Origin: Erythrophleum ivorense | Taxonomy: Eukaryota; Streptophyta; Magnoliopsida; Fabales; Fabaceae | Direction of reading: 5' to 3' | Length of the DNA: 64,000 bases | NCBI GenBank assembly: GCA_026724425.1 | Contig: JAIUCV010000004.1 | Span: 8,194,001-8,258,000 of the forward strand | Shown: in pieces, positions 1-10,978 of the stretch | Position numbering within the stretch: position 1 is the stretch's first letter | Layout of the letters: the number at the start of each line of letters is the position of its first letter | The notes under the pieces: generated by a model | Database searches by the model: none | Told to the model about the DNA's origin: nothing | What the model saw: only the letters and a program-made list of their open reading frames with translations | Position numbers and translations under genes: made by a program

Positions 1-310
1 CACTTTTAGGAACTTTTGAGTTAGCTTCACTCCTTCTTGAGATTTTTAGCTTTGTCTTACTTACTCTTAGGGACTTTTGGTACAACCTTACTCACTTTTA
101 GCTATCTTGCTTTTAAAGCACATTTTATGCACATAATGGTACAATAACATGTAATCAAAGGATATGAGCATGTATCATAGTTCAAACATACACACAAGCA
201 TCCAAAGATACTAAATCACCTAACAAATGCATACAAAAAAGGATATAAAGCTACCTCAAGGCTAGGAGCACACCTTTCTCCATGAAATCCACTTTCTCTT
301 CTCGACCTCA
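1..310 (-). mobile_element. LTR fragment M0, left piece (chromovirus-type LTR)
   Basis: This is the left piece of an old long LTR read on the minus strand. It carries the same roughly 30-bp motif around 'gacttttggc' that recurs in every long LTR of the window, followed by the same 'aagctacct' segment. It stops at the target duplication CCTCA (306-310), where the LARD element inserted, and resumes at 22872. The rest of this LTR lies left of the window. Confidence 0.75.
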
Positions 311-1725
311 TGTCATACCATACATTTCCTACCATCACATAACTTTATTTATGAGGATTGGTACATGTTCTTAGTGAGTAACCAAGGAAAAGTAATAAAA
401 TAAGACACTTTTCTCGCATTAAGTCAGGTGCACTATTTTTAAATTCGCGTTACGTAGGCCCCGTGAACTTTCCAACAACATTCTCCAATCATTTATCATT
501 TGTACAAATCATAAATAACTTAAAACATCAAGCAATCCATGGTTTCAAGCTTAAGAACTTCGGATTTCCACTCATTCTCCTCGGACAGCATGTGGCAAAT
601 TTTAGGGGCAACTTTGAAAAATCATAAAATGTAGAAAAATTGAAATCTACCATACCAAGCTTTCTGGAAAGCTCTAAGTGTTAACTTTACACTAAAAATA
701 AATTCAAGCCATGCACAAAGCATTTGAACCATGTTTGACAACAAAAAATGCATAAAGGTCCGGCTACCCTCTGATACTGATACAAGTTACTAATATAATC
801 TTTGAAAATTCATAATTAATTCCACAAAAATCTAGTCCATGAAAATGATACCAATCTGAAAAGCTATGGATGTTAGCTAGAGGGAAAAAATAAGTTCAAA
901 CCAATTCAGATGCATTCAGACCCTGAAAATTAATCAAATAGTACCATGGACAGCAAGTTTAAAAATTTATATCTTCCTCTTTAGACATCTAATTGAGGTG
1001 CTTCCAATTGATACAAGTCACTGGGAAGGTCTAGTTTTTGTTTGTAAGCTTTCATAGCAATTGGACATCATTTACCCCATGAATGACAGAATTTCATTTC
1101 GGACCAGAATGAACAGTATACTGACCAAAACAAAAAAAAATTCCCAACTTCAAAAATTCACCAAATATTCTGTAGACCTCCAAATACTACCCACTTTAAC
1201 TTCTCAAAAATCTCTCAATAAGACCTAGATGCATGCCAAGTTTCAAACCTAGAAGAGCTCATTTGGATAAAAAGTGATACAGCTCTACAAAATGATCAAT
1301 TTTGCTTCATCTAAGTATCAACTTGGTCCAAATGGCTTCCTTTTGGGTTTGACACCTCTTGAGCAAGTTTAAAAGTATGAATATGACTTGTAGGAACTAC
1401 ACAAATGGTCTCAAACACCATGCATCTTAATTTGGCTATCCCACACTCAAGAATGTATGTATCCAAGTATGTACACAATGGTTCAAATTTCACATTCCCA
1501 TTATCTTGGCACCATACAATGTTCATGTTGGAGATTGTGTCCTAGGCCAATTATTGTATTGCAAAAATTGTACTTTATTAAGAAATAAGAGCTTTCTTTT
1601 ACTATATTATTATATTCATATTTATTTCAGTTATTTATGTTCTAAGCAGTCCGTCTGCTCCTCTACTTTCCAGCTTTCTATTTTACTATCTGATCCTCTT
1701 CCCCCCGGGGCCTCTCCCCGTCCCT

Positions 1726-1738
1726 TGGTATCAGAGCC
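1726..1738 (+). promoter_or_regulatory. EPRV1 minus-strand primer binding site (initiator tRNA-Met)
   Basis: TGGTATCAGAGCC is complementary to the 3' end of plant initiator tRNA-Met, the primer used by Caulimoviridae and many plant LTR elements. It lies about 490 bp upstream of the movement-protein ATG. In caulimovirids this site marks base 1 of the circular genome, so 1644-1725 would be the sequence just before the genome origin. Confidence 0.85.
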
Positions 1739-2228
1739 AAAGGGGATAGTAGAGATGTTTTAATTAGATCTGAGTTAGGATTTATGTTGTTAAAAGTTTT
1801 GTTGAGCGTTTAATTTAGTTACAATGATCTATACTTGATAACACGCTGGTGATTTATCACCTTTGTATATGGTTCTTCCATATGATGTCTGAGTCCTTCC
1901 GGAGATGGTAAGGCGTAAGTCCTGACGGACAGGGCAACGATTGGTCTCTGCAGTAAGGCATCATGTGTAAGATATCATATACTATTAAAATGCGGTGGCT
2001 AGAGTTAGATCTGATGAACTATGTTAAAATTTCTACAAAATATTTTAATCCATAAATTCTAACCAATTTTTAATTATTATACCTCTATGACACCTGACGG
2101 TGACGATACTAAGCTAAGGGAGTCAGTACCTTCCTTTAATCTTTCGCTTTTATATTCTGCTTCTTATTCTCTGATCAATCTATTTTTCGTTACTTAATTT
2201 TCCTAATATTTAAGTTTTGTTTATAATT
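1739..2228 (+). other. EPRV1 leader between primer site and first ORF
   Basis: This gene-free stretch corresponds to the pregenomic RNA leader. It contains partly complementary segments ('atgatgtc' near 1881 and 'gcatcat' near 1960) that could form the large stem used for ribosome shunting in caulimovirids. I see no clean long hairpin by eye, so that role is inference. Confidence 0.45.
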
Positions 2229-3038
2229 ATGTCTTCTATTTTCCGTTCATTTTCATGCCGTTCTTCTTCTTCTTCTCAATCTTCCATAAATGAGGATCTT
2301 GTGTCCTCTTCCTCAAATAACATTTTTTCTGAAGAAATTCAATTTAAAAATAAAAATAAAAATATTGATGACTGGACTTTGCCTCCGATGAACTCAGAAA
2401 ACCTTTATCAACAAACACAATCAAAACATTGGTTTTCAAAAACTGATTATATAGTCAGAACTGTTGAAGAATCGATTTCGGTAAAACCAGAAAAGGAGAA
2501 TTTTCTCCTTTTATCCCCGAAATCAATTAACCACCATAGAAAAAATTATAATTTTATCCATATAAGATGTGTTCAAATAGCACTAAAACCTTTGGTCCGT
2601 AGAGGTCTGAATGTCTCTGCACTTGTTGCATTAAGAGATGCAAGGCATTTTGGATATGCCGATTCCCTCTTAGCGGCTGCAGAAGTAGGACTTCATGATG
2701 GTCCTGTTTATTTTAATTGTTTTCCAGATAAATTAGTAGATTTAAAAGATCAACATGTTCTAGATACCTTAAAATTAAATATAAAACTTCATGGATTTAA
2801 CATGAAACCTGGTTCTATACCAGTAACCCTCGTATATAGAATCCAATATAAAGCCTTAAATTCTTCAACCTCAATGTGTAAAATCCCCAAAGATGAAGGC
2901 CAAACTATTGTCATCCTTACGGATCATACAAACACAAACATAACAATTCCCCAAACAATTATGTGGAAAGATGTTAGTCTACCAAAAGAATGGGTTATGG
3001 AAAAGGCAGTTCAGCCTATATCTAGACCCATGCCTTAA
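2229..3038 (+). pseudogene. EPRV1 movement protein (30K superfamily), N-terminal part of a larger broken ORF
   Basis: The first true ATG is at 2229 (MSSIFRS); the four codons before it are open but begin with TTG. The product would be 269 residues: a serine-rich N-terminus (about residues 1-35), a linker, then a 30K-superfamily movement-protein core at about residues 107-211. The core includes the LRDAR segment carrying the conserved aspartate, the GPVYFNCFPD segment and the VYRIQYK strand. Proteins of this family open plasmodesmata so that virus or nucleic acid can pass between cells. The TAA at 3036-3038 looks like a lesion rather than the natural end, because the same frame continues with similar composition to further stops at 3252 and 3396. 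The retained core suggests a moderately recent insertion. It is not expected to be functional. Confidence 0.88.
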
Positions 3039-4656
3039 ATTAATTCAATTTCCCAAACGCAAACTGGAACTGTTAGGCTATCCTTTGATAGATCTAGGAG
3101 TTCTATGAGCCAAATCTCAAGATCTATGTCTTCAAGATATGATGATTTTAGATCTGTCAATTTTGAGTTACCAAGAAATTCTTGTTCTTCGGTACCTCAC
3201 CATACACTTCCTTCTATTATCTATGCTCATCCTCCTCATGAACCCATAATATAGGAACCCTTGCCTACTAACATTTCAATCCATGGGATAGATAATACCC
3301 CAAATATTCCTCAAACAAGTTATCAAAAAGAAGATGATTTACAAACTAATCTATCACCAACAAAATCTGACATGATAGATGAACATCAATATGTCTAAAC
3401 TATTAAAAAACAATTCGAAATAGATAAACCAACTCTTCAAAAAGAATTTTATTCTTCAGAAAATACCTTAAAAAGAAATTGGTTTCTTAATCAATTTAAA
3501 GGAACATCCCGAAAACAGATCCAAGAAGAATTTTATAAATTCCTTGAAAAATTTTAAATTAATATTTCATTTTTTGAATGGTTTGAAGTTTATAGTCAAA
3601 CACATCATTTGAACTATCCTTATTCACAAACAATAAATGTTGCTAAAAAAGATTGGATAACTTCTCAGGGAGAGATAACTTCTTCTGAATTACCTCCTCA
3701 AAAATCTTTTCAAATTCCGCATCTGATTGATGATAAAAAAATAACCAATTTTTGCTTCACCTTTTCAATTTAAACATTCAGATGAACCTCTAAATCCAAA
3801 AGATATCAAAAAACTTGAAGAGCAAAATAATTATACAAATCAATATCTTCAAGTTATTGGAGATCACTTAATTCAAACACCTTCAACTTCAATTTCTCAG
3901 CATAGAACACTTTCGATTCCCCAAGCAACACCTGAAATACAATCTCCTTTGTTTAAACCTTTCAACCTTAATTCTAGAATTAAAACAAGTCTTCAGAATA
4001 AAAGGGCTGAATTAATCCAGAAAATTGAACAACAACTTAGTCTTAAAAATACAACTGTTCCTGAAACACCCCAATCATCGATTTCTACAAATCAAGAACC
4101 AAATGTCTTACAAATAGGAGAAACTAATTCTGAATCCGAAACCTCTAATAATTCAGTACACTCTTTTCAAATAAACCATCAACACTGGAGAAAATCTTCC
4201 AAACCCTATTATCCTCGGGCTACTCCTCCAGATGTACTAATAGAAGAAACTCCCCCGCAATTTAAATCCTTTAATGCCGACCATATCTATGAATGGAACA
4301 TAGACGGTCAAACTAAAAGACAAATTCTTAATCTCCTCTAACATATGAGTATGGTATGTACAACATATCAAACTCAGCATAATTATTCTGATGAAGAAAT
4401 CACTAATCTTTTAATTGCCGGTTTTACTGGATAGTTAAAAGGATGGTGGGATCATTCCATTTCCCCAATCAATAAAGAAACAATTTTCACAGCCATTAAA
4501 ACTGAATCCAATGGTACACCAATTACCAACAATGGTGAACCTATACCCGATTCTGTTAATACTTTAATTTTTACAATAATTAAACATTTTATTAGCGATC
4601 CATCTTTATGGAAAGATCGATCTGCTGAACTCCTTGCAAATCTTAAATGCCGAACA
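3039..4656 (+). pseudogene. EPRV1 coat-protein region, heavily broken
   Basis: This continues the reading frame of the movement protein. Stops lie at 3252-3254, 3396-3398 and 3555-3557. A one-base shift in the T run around 3745-3753 moves the coding frame by one; from there it is open to TAA 4339-4341 and then through TAG 4432-4434 into the next segment. The piece around 4285-4470 (YEWNIDGQ, then AGFTG and KGWWD) matches the conserved block of caulimovirid coat proteins that precedes the basic region and zinc knuckle. The 130-codon open piece at 3949-4341 begins at a TTG and is not a separate gene. Assignment rests on motif order and position, not on a database search. Confidence 0.7.
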
Positions 4657-5250
4657 TTGTCTGATTTCAGATGGTATAGAGACACTTTCCTTACTAGAGT
4701 GTTTACTAGAGATGATGCAAATCAACCGTTTTGGAAAGAAAAGTTCCTAGCCGAATTACCAACTACGTTTGGTGATAAGGTTAGAGAAAAACTTAGAAGT
4801 TTAAATAATGGCATCATTCCCTATGAACATTTGACGTATGGACAATTAATCTCTTATGTTCAAAAAACGGCCCTTAAAATTTGTCAGGATGATAAAATCC
4901 AATATCAATTAGCAAAAGAAAAGGCTGCAACCAAAAAGGAATTAGGATCCTTCTGTGAACAGTTCGGATTTCCTGGTTGTAAGAAATCTAAACATAAGCA
5001 GAAACGCCTTTCTACTCCTTACACTAAAAAATATAAAAAATACAAGAAACCTTATACAAAATATAAAGATGATACTCCACCGAGGAAAATAAAAAAACAA
5101 TTTAGATCAAAACCCCCAGTTGATCTCCCAAAACAAACAAAAGTTGTTTGTTTTAAATGTGGAAAACCTGGTTATATTTCTAAATATTGTAGGTTTACCA
5201 GAAAACTTAGGGCTATTCGATTGGAAGAATCAGTCCTTAACCAAATTAAT
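4657..5250 (+). pseudogene. EPRV1 coat-protein C-terminus with lysine-rich tract and CCHC zinc knuckle
   Basis: This is the N-terminal third of a 686-codon open segment (4657-6717) whose first codon is TTG, so its true upstream continuation is the preceding region. Residues 1-90 of the segment resemble the C-terminal coat domain. Residues 108-152 are very lysine-rich (KKYKKYKKPYTKYK), as expected for nucleic-acid binding. Residues 165-178 (5149-5190) read CFKCGKPGYISKYC, a CX2CX4HX4C knuckle in which the histidine is replaced by tyrosine. That change should weaken zinc binding, and a single C to T transition of a CAT or CAC codon explains it. Confidence 0.8.
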
Positions 5251-6250
5251 AAACTCATATTAGACTCTGAATCTGACCAAGAATCTATTCCAGAATCTAA
5301 TACTTCTTCAGAAGATCTTAACCAAATTCAAGAAGATGAATTTTCTAACTCTTCTGATAATTCCTCTTCTGCTATAAACATGATCAGCCAAGAACATGAT
5401 CTACTTTTTGAAACTATTAATCAATTACCAGAAAACCTAAAAAGTGAATATCTCAACAAATTTAGAAATATTCTCAATCAACCATCTTCATCTACTACTC
5501 ACAAACCTTCTGTTCCAATTAATAAATATGATTTAACCCAAACTCTTGATAAATTTAAACGTTCTGTAAAACAAACAACTGTCCAAGACCTCCAGTCTGA
5601 AATTAATAATCTTAAAACAGAAGTTAGATTGCTTAAACTTAGGCAAGATAACAATGAACTTCTTGTTTCCCAGATTATAAACCCTCAAACTCCTTTGGAA
5701 AACCAAACTATTTCTCCAGAAAATCATGATAATACCCAAGAAAACATTGATGAACCATTTTTAAATCTAATTTCAAAAATCAGGTTCCAAAAATTTTATA
5801 TTAAAGCAAAAATAATTATTCACCACGATTTAATTTTAGAACAAACTGTTTTATTTGATACTGGTGCTAATTGCAATTGTATTTTGGAAGGAATTGTTCC
5901 TACAAAATATTTTGAAAAAACAACTGAACGTTTCCATGGAATTACTAAAACACGGTTGGACGTTAGTTATAAAATTTCAAATGTTATAATTGAAAATAAA
6001 TATTTAAAAATAAAAACTTCATTTATTTTAGTAAAAGATATGCCTGAACAAATAATTCTTGGCGCCCCTTTTGCAACATTGTTATTTCCTTACAAAACAA
6101 ATACTGAAGGAATTTCAAAACAGTATATGGGTGAAACCATTTTATTTCCATGGACCCAGTCTGTAAAAACAAAAAATCTGAATCCTATTCTTTTTAAACA
6201 ACAGCAAATTAATTTTCTAAAAGAAGAAATTTCTTTCCAAAAAATTGAGC
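5251..6250 (+). pseudogene. EPRV1 linker, coiled coil and retropepsin-type aspartic protease
   Basis: After an acidic serine-rich linker (segment residues about 200-245), residues about 305-340 form a likely coiled coil (DLQSEINNLKTEVRLLKLRQ). The protease follows, with the active-site triad LFDTGANC at residues 399-406 (aspartate codon 5857-5859) and the LGAP segment near residue 470 that stands for the second structural motif. In caulimovirids this enzyme cleaves the polyprotein. This stretch has no stop codon, so it is the best preserved part of EPRV1 together with the first half of the reverse transcriptase. Confidence 0.85.
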
Positions 6251-7095
6251 AATTACTTTCTCAAAAACCCCTTCAGCAAAAAATTCAAAGTTGTTTAGAA
6301 AAAATTCATTCTACAATCTGTGTTGATTTATCAAATGCCTTTTGGAATAGAAAACGATATATGGTAGATTTACCATATGAAAATAACTTTTCTGAAAAAC
6401 AGATACCAACGAAAGCCAGACCAATACAAATGTCTCAAGATCTTCTTGAGGTTTGTAAAAAAGAAATTCAAGATCTTTTAGAGAAAAAAATAATTAGAAA
6501 AAGCCATAGCCCTTGGTCTTGTGCTGCCTTTTATGTGAATAAAAACGCAAAAATAGAACAAGGAGCACCTCGCCTTGTAATAAATTACAAACCACTTAAC
6601 ACAGCCTTGCAATGGATTAGATATCCCATATCTAACAAATCTGACCTTCTTAAAATATTATATTCTGCAAAACTGTTTTCTAAATTTGATCTAAAGTCAG
6701 GATTTTGGCAAATCTAGATTTCTGAAAAAGATAGATATAAAACTGCTTTTACTGTGCCTTTTGGTCAGTACGAATGGAACGTTATGCCCTTTGGTTTAAA
6801 AAATGCTCCCTCTGAATTTCAAAGAATCATGAATGAGATATTTAACAATTATAGCCAATTTATTATTGTCTATATTGATGATGTATTAATATTTTCTCAT
6901 TCAATCGATCAACACTTCAAACATATTTTTACTTTTATCAAAATTGCTGAAACAAATGGTTTAGTTGTCTCTAAACCAAAAATCTCTCTTTTTCAAACTA
7001 AAGTTCGATTTCTTGGACATTGGATCCATCAAGGAACTATAACTCCAATTGATCGTGCAATTCAATTTACCGATAAATTTTCAGACCATATTTTT
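6251..7095 (+). pseudogene. EPRV1 reverse transcriptase, stop-interrupted and truncated
   Basis: The reverse transcriptase starts after the protease in the same frame. Motif A (KFDLKSGFW, catalytic aspartate at 6688-6690) is followed by a premature TAG at 6715-6717. The same frame then continues through the MPFGLKNAPS block to motif C, YIDD (6871-6882), so both catalytic sites are still legible. Similarity ends near 7090 (TDKFSDH), where the sequence passes into the copia LTR. The connection and RNase H domains are absent. The apparent start of the second open piece at 6754 is a GTG inside the domain, not a real start. Confidence 0.9.
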
Positions 7096-7105
7096 TTTAT
7101 GTTCT

Positions 7106-8644
7106 ATATAATAATATCCTTAGATAAATCATATTGATTATCCTAAATATCCATAGTCAATCATTATTGTGGGAACGATGATGAATTAAGACTAGTATGA
7201 TTTTGATTGATGATTATGTGTTAATCATGTATATAGATACAAATCATAATCACAGGCAGTCGTTAGGGAATGAGATACTAGATCGACCCGTTATAAGATA
7301 GCTACATGGATTAAGTCATAAGCGTATCTCATATATAACCATGTCATCGAACCCTTAGACTTGATATCACCATAATTTCTAATATGAAAAAATACTATTT
7401 TTTGGTATAGTCAAAAGTCATCTTTAACCGGGTGATCATAAAGGATATGATCGGGTATAGTAGAATTCATGTAGAAGAAGATGAGTGGTCAAGATAAGAT
7501 TTGCCCATCTGATTAATAGATAGATATCTCTGGGCCCCTTGATGAATGAAACTGAGAAATACATGGCCGTGCTCAAATGGAAGGGTTTCCATTTGTACTG
7601 TCAATCTACATGTAGATCGAGAAAGCGACGATCAAGTAAGATAAGGATGACGTTGCCATACCTCATACTTGATCTAGATATCATGTGACAAAAATGATGT
7701 GATAAGATTATATGACAAGTTGTATCGAATCACCGATCCCTATATGATTTGGATAGTCACAATATCCTGCTAGAGGCCACTTGTGACTTGTGGGTCAAAT
7801 AGTGTCATTAACCTACTGCCAACGTCATATGGGCCTACAGGATCGCACACAAGAATGAGTCAACTTGAGCTAGAATATCCAAATTCATCGAATTTAAAAT
7901 TACGTCTAGATTCAATGAATGTCACGTTCAATCTAGGGTAGAAGAATTTTTATAAATAAATATATATTTGATATATATATAGTTTATAAAATTTGAAATA
8001 TATATATCCTTTAATTAATTTAAATAAATTAGTTTTAAATTCAAATCTATATGATAGATTCAAATTTAAATTAATATGATAATTTAAATTTAATTTATGA
8101 GATAAATTAAATTTGAATTTAGTTTTACATTTAAATTAAATAATTGGTTAAATTTAATCTATTAGATAGACTTAAATTTAAACTAATATATTTAATTAAG
8201 ATTTTATTTTATTTTATTTTAAAATAATGTATTTTAAATTAATCAAATATATCTGAAACCCTAATGAGATATCTCCATAATAATTAAAAAGGAGAAAGCT
8301 TAGGTTTCTTAGAACAACAAAACAACAAAAGGAAGAAAAACCCTGGAAAGAAAAAGTGTACGGACAGTGTATGACCCCTAGAGAGAGAGAGAGAGAGAGA
8401 GAGAAGAACATCTTCTCTACCAAGAACGTGTGCGAACATTGGTTAGAAGCGCTAGCACGCCATTCGAGTTGAGTAATCATTCGTGTGGATATTGGTAGAG
8501 GGAGAAAATCTGAATATCAATTCTTTAGATCTGATAGAAAAAGGTAAATATTTCTAGATCTACTCGATTTAAATGACATTGATAGATCCATGGGAAGGGA
8601 TTCGGGATTTTAATTTTTCGCTGCATGTCTTTGAATTCCTAGCA
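7106..8644 (+). repeat. Right portion of the copia-type solo LTR, gene-free
   Basis: This is 1.5 kb of non-coding LTR. It is strongly AT-rich from 7940 to 8230, with repeated 'aatttaaatt' type motifs. A (GA) microsatellite follows at 8381-8404. The LTR ends in CCTAGCA at 8644. Confidence 0.7.
8381..8404 (+). repeat. (GA)12 microsatellite
   Basis: Twelve GA dinucleotides stand in a row inside the copia-type LTR. Such runs mutate quickly and could be polymorphic. Confidence 0.95.
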
Positions 8645-8851
8645 GTTCATACCTCATTTGCATATGATATTACATTTGCTCATTAGTCTACAACTCAAAA
8701 ATAATATGTACAAGCTTACTTTGACTTTCCTCCATGCTTTAAGATTACATAAGCTACATCATTGTCAAAACCAAGCTATTCATATTTCATTGCTTCCATT
8801 ATTTGGCTCTTGAGTTCCACCTAAATCATATGAGATAAGAGAAGGAGGGGG

Positions 8852-8870
8852 TGAGATTCATAGAATCTCA
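8852..8870. repeat. LTR-conserved palindrome
   Basis: TGAGATTC-ATA-GAATCTCA is a perfect 8-bp inverted repeat with a 3-bp centre inside the LARD 3' LTR. The equivalent place in the 5' LTR (about 16818-16838) has 9-bp arms. Related sequences occur once in most long LTR copies. Confidence 0.85.
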
Positions 8871-10964
8871 ATAGCTCTTTTCCCTTTCAAACTCATAATA
8901 TGGATGCAATTCCTATGTTTAAGATGCATGTGTGGCATTCATAATTTCTTAAACATACATAAAGCATTTCTTCCATTCAATAAGTCACAAACAACATCTA
9001 TAGGCTTGCCAAAACAATGGTTTAGCCTCACCTATTCTCTTTGGGACTTTTGGATTTGCCTCACCCACTTTTAAGGGACTTTTGACTAAGCCTCACCTTT
9101 TCTAAAGACTTTTGGCTTGTCTCACCCAACCTTTAAAGACTTTTGGCTCATTCTCACCCTTACTAAAGGACTTGCTAAAAACATATTTCATGGTTTAAAC
9201 ATATGCATACACATTCAAGAACAAAGAAACATCCACAAATACATGAGAGAAAAGAAAGAGAGCTACCTTAATAGAAATCCAAGCTTTACTTTGATTATTT
9301 CTTCCTTTTCTTGGTTCCACAATCACAACTAGATGGGCCTTGATTTCCTTGGCCTAAACATGACAAATAACACTCAATTATACTTTTGGAACAATCCAAA
9401 ACATTAAACTTATACTTAAGAAGCACACTTTGTTCCATTAGTCTCATATTAGTTCCATTAATGGCCTAATGAAGCAACCACCATAATTCAAGTTCTTGGT
9501 TCTATTCTCTTGCCATATCTAGGCCTCTTGACCTCATTTAAGGTCCTTGGAGCCATTACACACTCACTTTCAAAAGCTTAGGTACATGTTGCTTATTAAG
9601 GCTACATTATGGAAATCATTGTCTCATTTCTCAATATATGGCTTCTAAATTTTTTTCAAGGATTCCTTCTACCTTCTTCCATCATACAAAGTCCCAACCT
9701 AAGCTTAGAATGAATTAAAACAGTCCTTAGCCTATTCTTCTAGCTTTGGCTGAAACTATAGGGGAGGAAAAAGCCCATGGACTTTTTGATTTTTCCTTGA
9801 TAGGAAAGACACTTGGAAGACTTCCTAGGAGTCTTAGAAGCTCAAGCAAACACTCCCATAGGCTATAGAATTCATGCATCAAAATAGATTTCACAATGTC
9901 TCCATGAATCCCAAACTTTTCTATCTTGAATTCTAATGCTTCATTTTGATCCCTAATTGCTTTATTGGATTCTCCATGCCTCAAAGCCTCACTTACTATC
10001 ATGTTTAGATCAGAATTGGACCCCTATTATACATCCCTTATTCTGATCAAAACCCTAAAGGAAAAGAAATTCAAGAAGAAGTAACAAAGTCCCACTTTGT
10101 TTACCTTGTTTACAAGCTTTCTAAGGGAGCTTCCTTATGTTACCAAGAACTCTCTCAAAATCCTCTCTTCCCTCTCCTAAAATAACCACATAATAGCACC
10201 AAATTAAATGCCAAAACCATGAGAAGGAAGAGGAAGAAAGGGGGAAGAAGTTTAACAAGGCAAGGAGTAGGAAAAAGTGGCTAAAACTTACACTTTTCAA
10301 AGCTTCTTCTTTCTCCTTGGCCTCTCCTCTTGTGTGCTATTCTCAACCCTTCTTAATTCTATTTTAACATATGGGAAAGTTGGTGAGGAGATCTGACCAG
10401 AGGTGGGACATTTTTATAAGCTTAGGAGTCCATTTAAATAACTTTTAAATTTTGCAATTTAGTCCCTCTTTTTAGCTTTGAATATTTAGGCTCATTTCAA
10501 CTCCTTTTTTAGAACCATCTTTTCCAACATAAAATTTAGGTCCTATAATTCATAAAATGGCTTTGGTTTCACCCAAATTGAATTTAAAACTATTCTGAAC
10601 TATTCGATTAATGTTTCGATCAACTAACAGCCAAAATTGCTAACTGGAGGGGTTTTAATTGTTCTGGGGGTTCCCATAGTTTTCAGGGCCTCTAAGAATC
10701 CCGGAAAGTTTAAATTTATCATTTAAAAAACTTTCCTATGAGTTTTCAAAATTTTTCAAAAATAAAAAACATGCCCCTACTTTCTTCGATAAATTTTCTA
10801 AACCACTCCGGCATTCTATTTTTAGGCAACTTAAGACTGAAATCCTCCTTTTCCATTATTTAAAATTTTATCTTAATTTTAGTTGGCCACATATCCTTCT
10901 TTTTAGGGGACTTCCTTTTATATTTAGTCAATTTCTAACGTTTACGAAGAAACAGGACATTACA

Positions 10965-10978
10965 TTTCTCCTCCCCTT
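10965..10978 (-). promoter_or_regulatory. LARD polypurine tract (plus-strand primer)
   Basis: On the minus strand the sequence AAGGGGAGGAGAAA immediately precedes the LTR start TGTAATG. This is the plus-strand priming site. The tract and about 25 bases before it match the chromovirus tract at 63583-63595. Confidence 0.85.

Larger units (their letters stand above)
1644..7095 (+). mobile_element. EPRV1: endogenous pararetrovirus (Caulimoviridae), truncated and decayed
   Basis: A plant pararetrovirus remnant in sense orientation. The order is tRNA-Met primer site (1726-1738), leader, movement protein, coat-protein region, zinc knuckle, aspartic protease and reverse transcriptase up to about 7090. 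RNase H, the genome 3' end and most of the intergenic region are missing. From 2229 to 7090 essentially one reading frame continues through all domains, as in the one-ORF petuvirus and florendovirus layouts. It is broken by stops at 3036, 3252, 3396, 3555, 4339, 4432 and 6715 and by a one-base frameshift near 3750. It cannot make a working product. It sits inside a copia LTR and the 10-mer TTTATGTTCT occurs at both junctions (1634-1643, 7096-7105). Genus is uncertain; Petuvirus or Florendovirus relationship is the best guess. Confidence 0.88.
1526..8644 (+). mobile_element. Copia-type solo LTR split by EPRV1
   Basis: The insertion begins TGTTGGAGATTG and ends CCTAGCA, and is flanked by the perfect duplication GTTCA (1521-1525, 8645-8649). 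The undisturbed target 'gttcatacctcatttgc' is present in the sister LTR near 16610-16630, which proves the boundaries. Removing EPRV1 leaves about 1.66 kb with no coding capacity, PBS or polypurine tract, so this is best read as a solo LTR. The start resembles Ty1/copia LTRs. That lineage and the plus orientation are inferred from the terminal sequence only. Confidence 0.75.
311..10964 (-). repeat. LARD 3' LTR, interrupted by the copia solo LTR
   Basis: In element orientation this LTR runs from 10964 down to 311. It is about 3.53 kb once the 7.1 kb copia/EPRV insertion is removed. It matches the 5' LTR (15389-22866) segment by segment: for example 311-700 corresponds to 15389-15760, and 8650-10964 corresponds to 16615-17916 plus 21764-22866. 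It holds no gene. Open frames on either strand are short and have no recognisable product. Confidence 0.85.

Noticed and set aside
1526..1725. Reading 1526-1725 as a short 5' LTR of a retroelement that carries the movement-protein gene
   Set aside because: No matching repeat exists at the 3' side (8450-8644), the 10-mer junction repeat marks a separate insertion, and a movement protein plus one-ORF layout fit a caulimovirid.
8214..8480. Open frame of 88 codons on the minus strand
   Set aside because: It is a low-complexity product of the (GA) microsatellite and AT-rich LTR sequence.
9020..9175. Regularly spaced 30-bp repeats considered as a CRISPR array
   Set aside because: The units are imperfect, there are no unique spacers, and this is plant nuclear DNA. 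It is an LTR-internal minisatellite.
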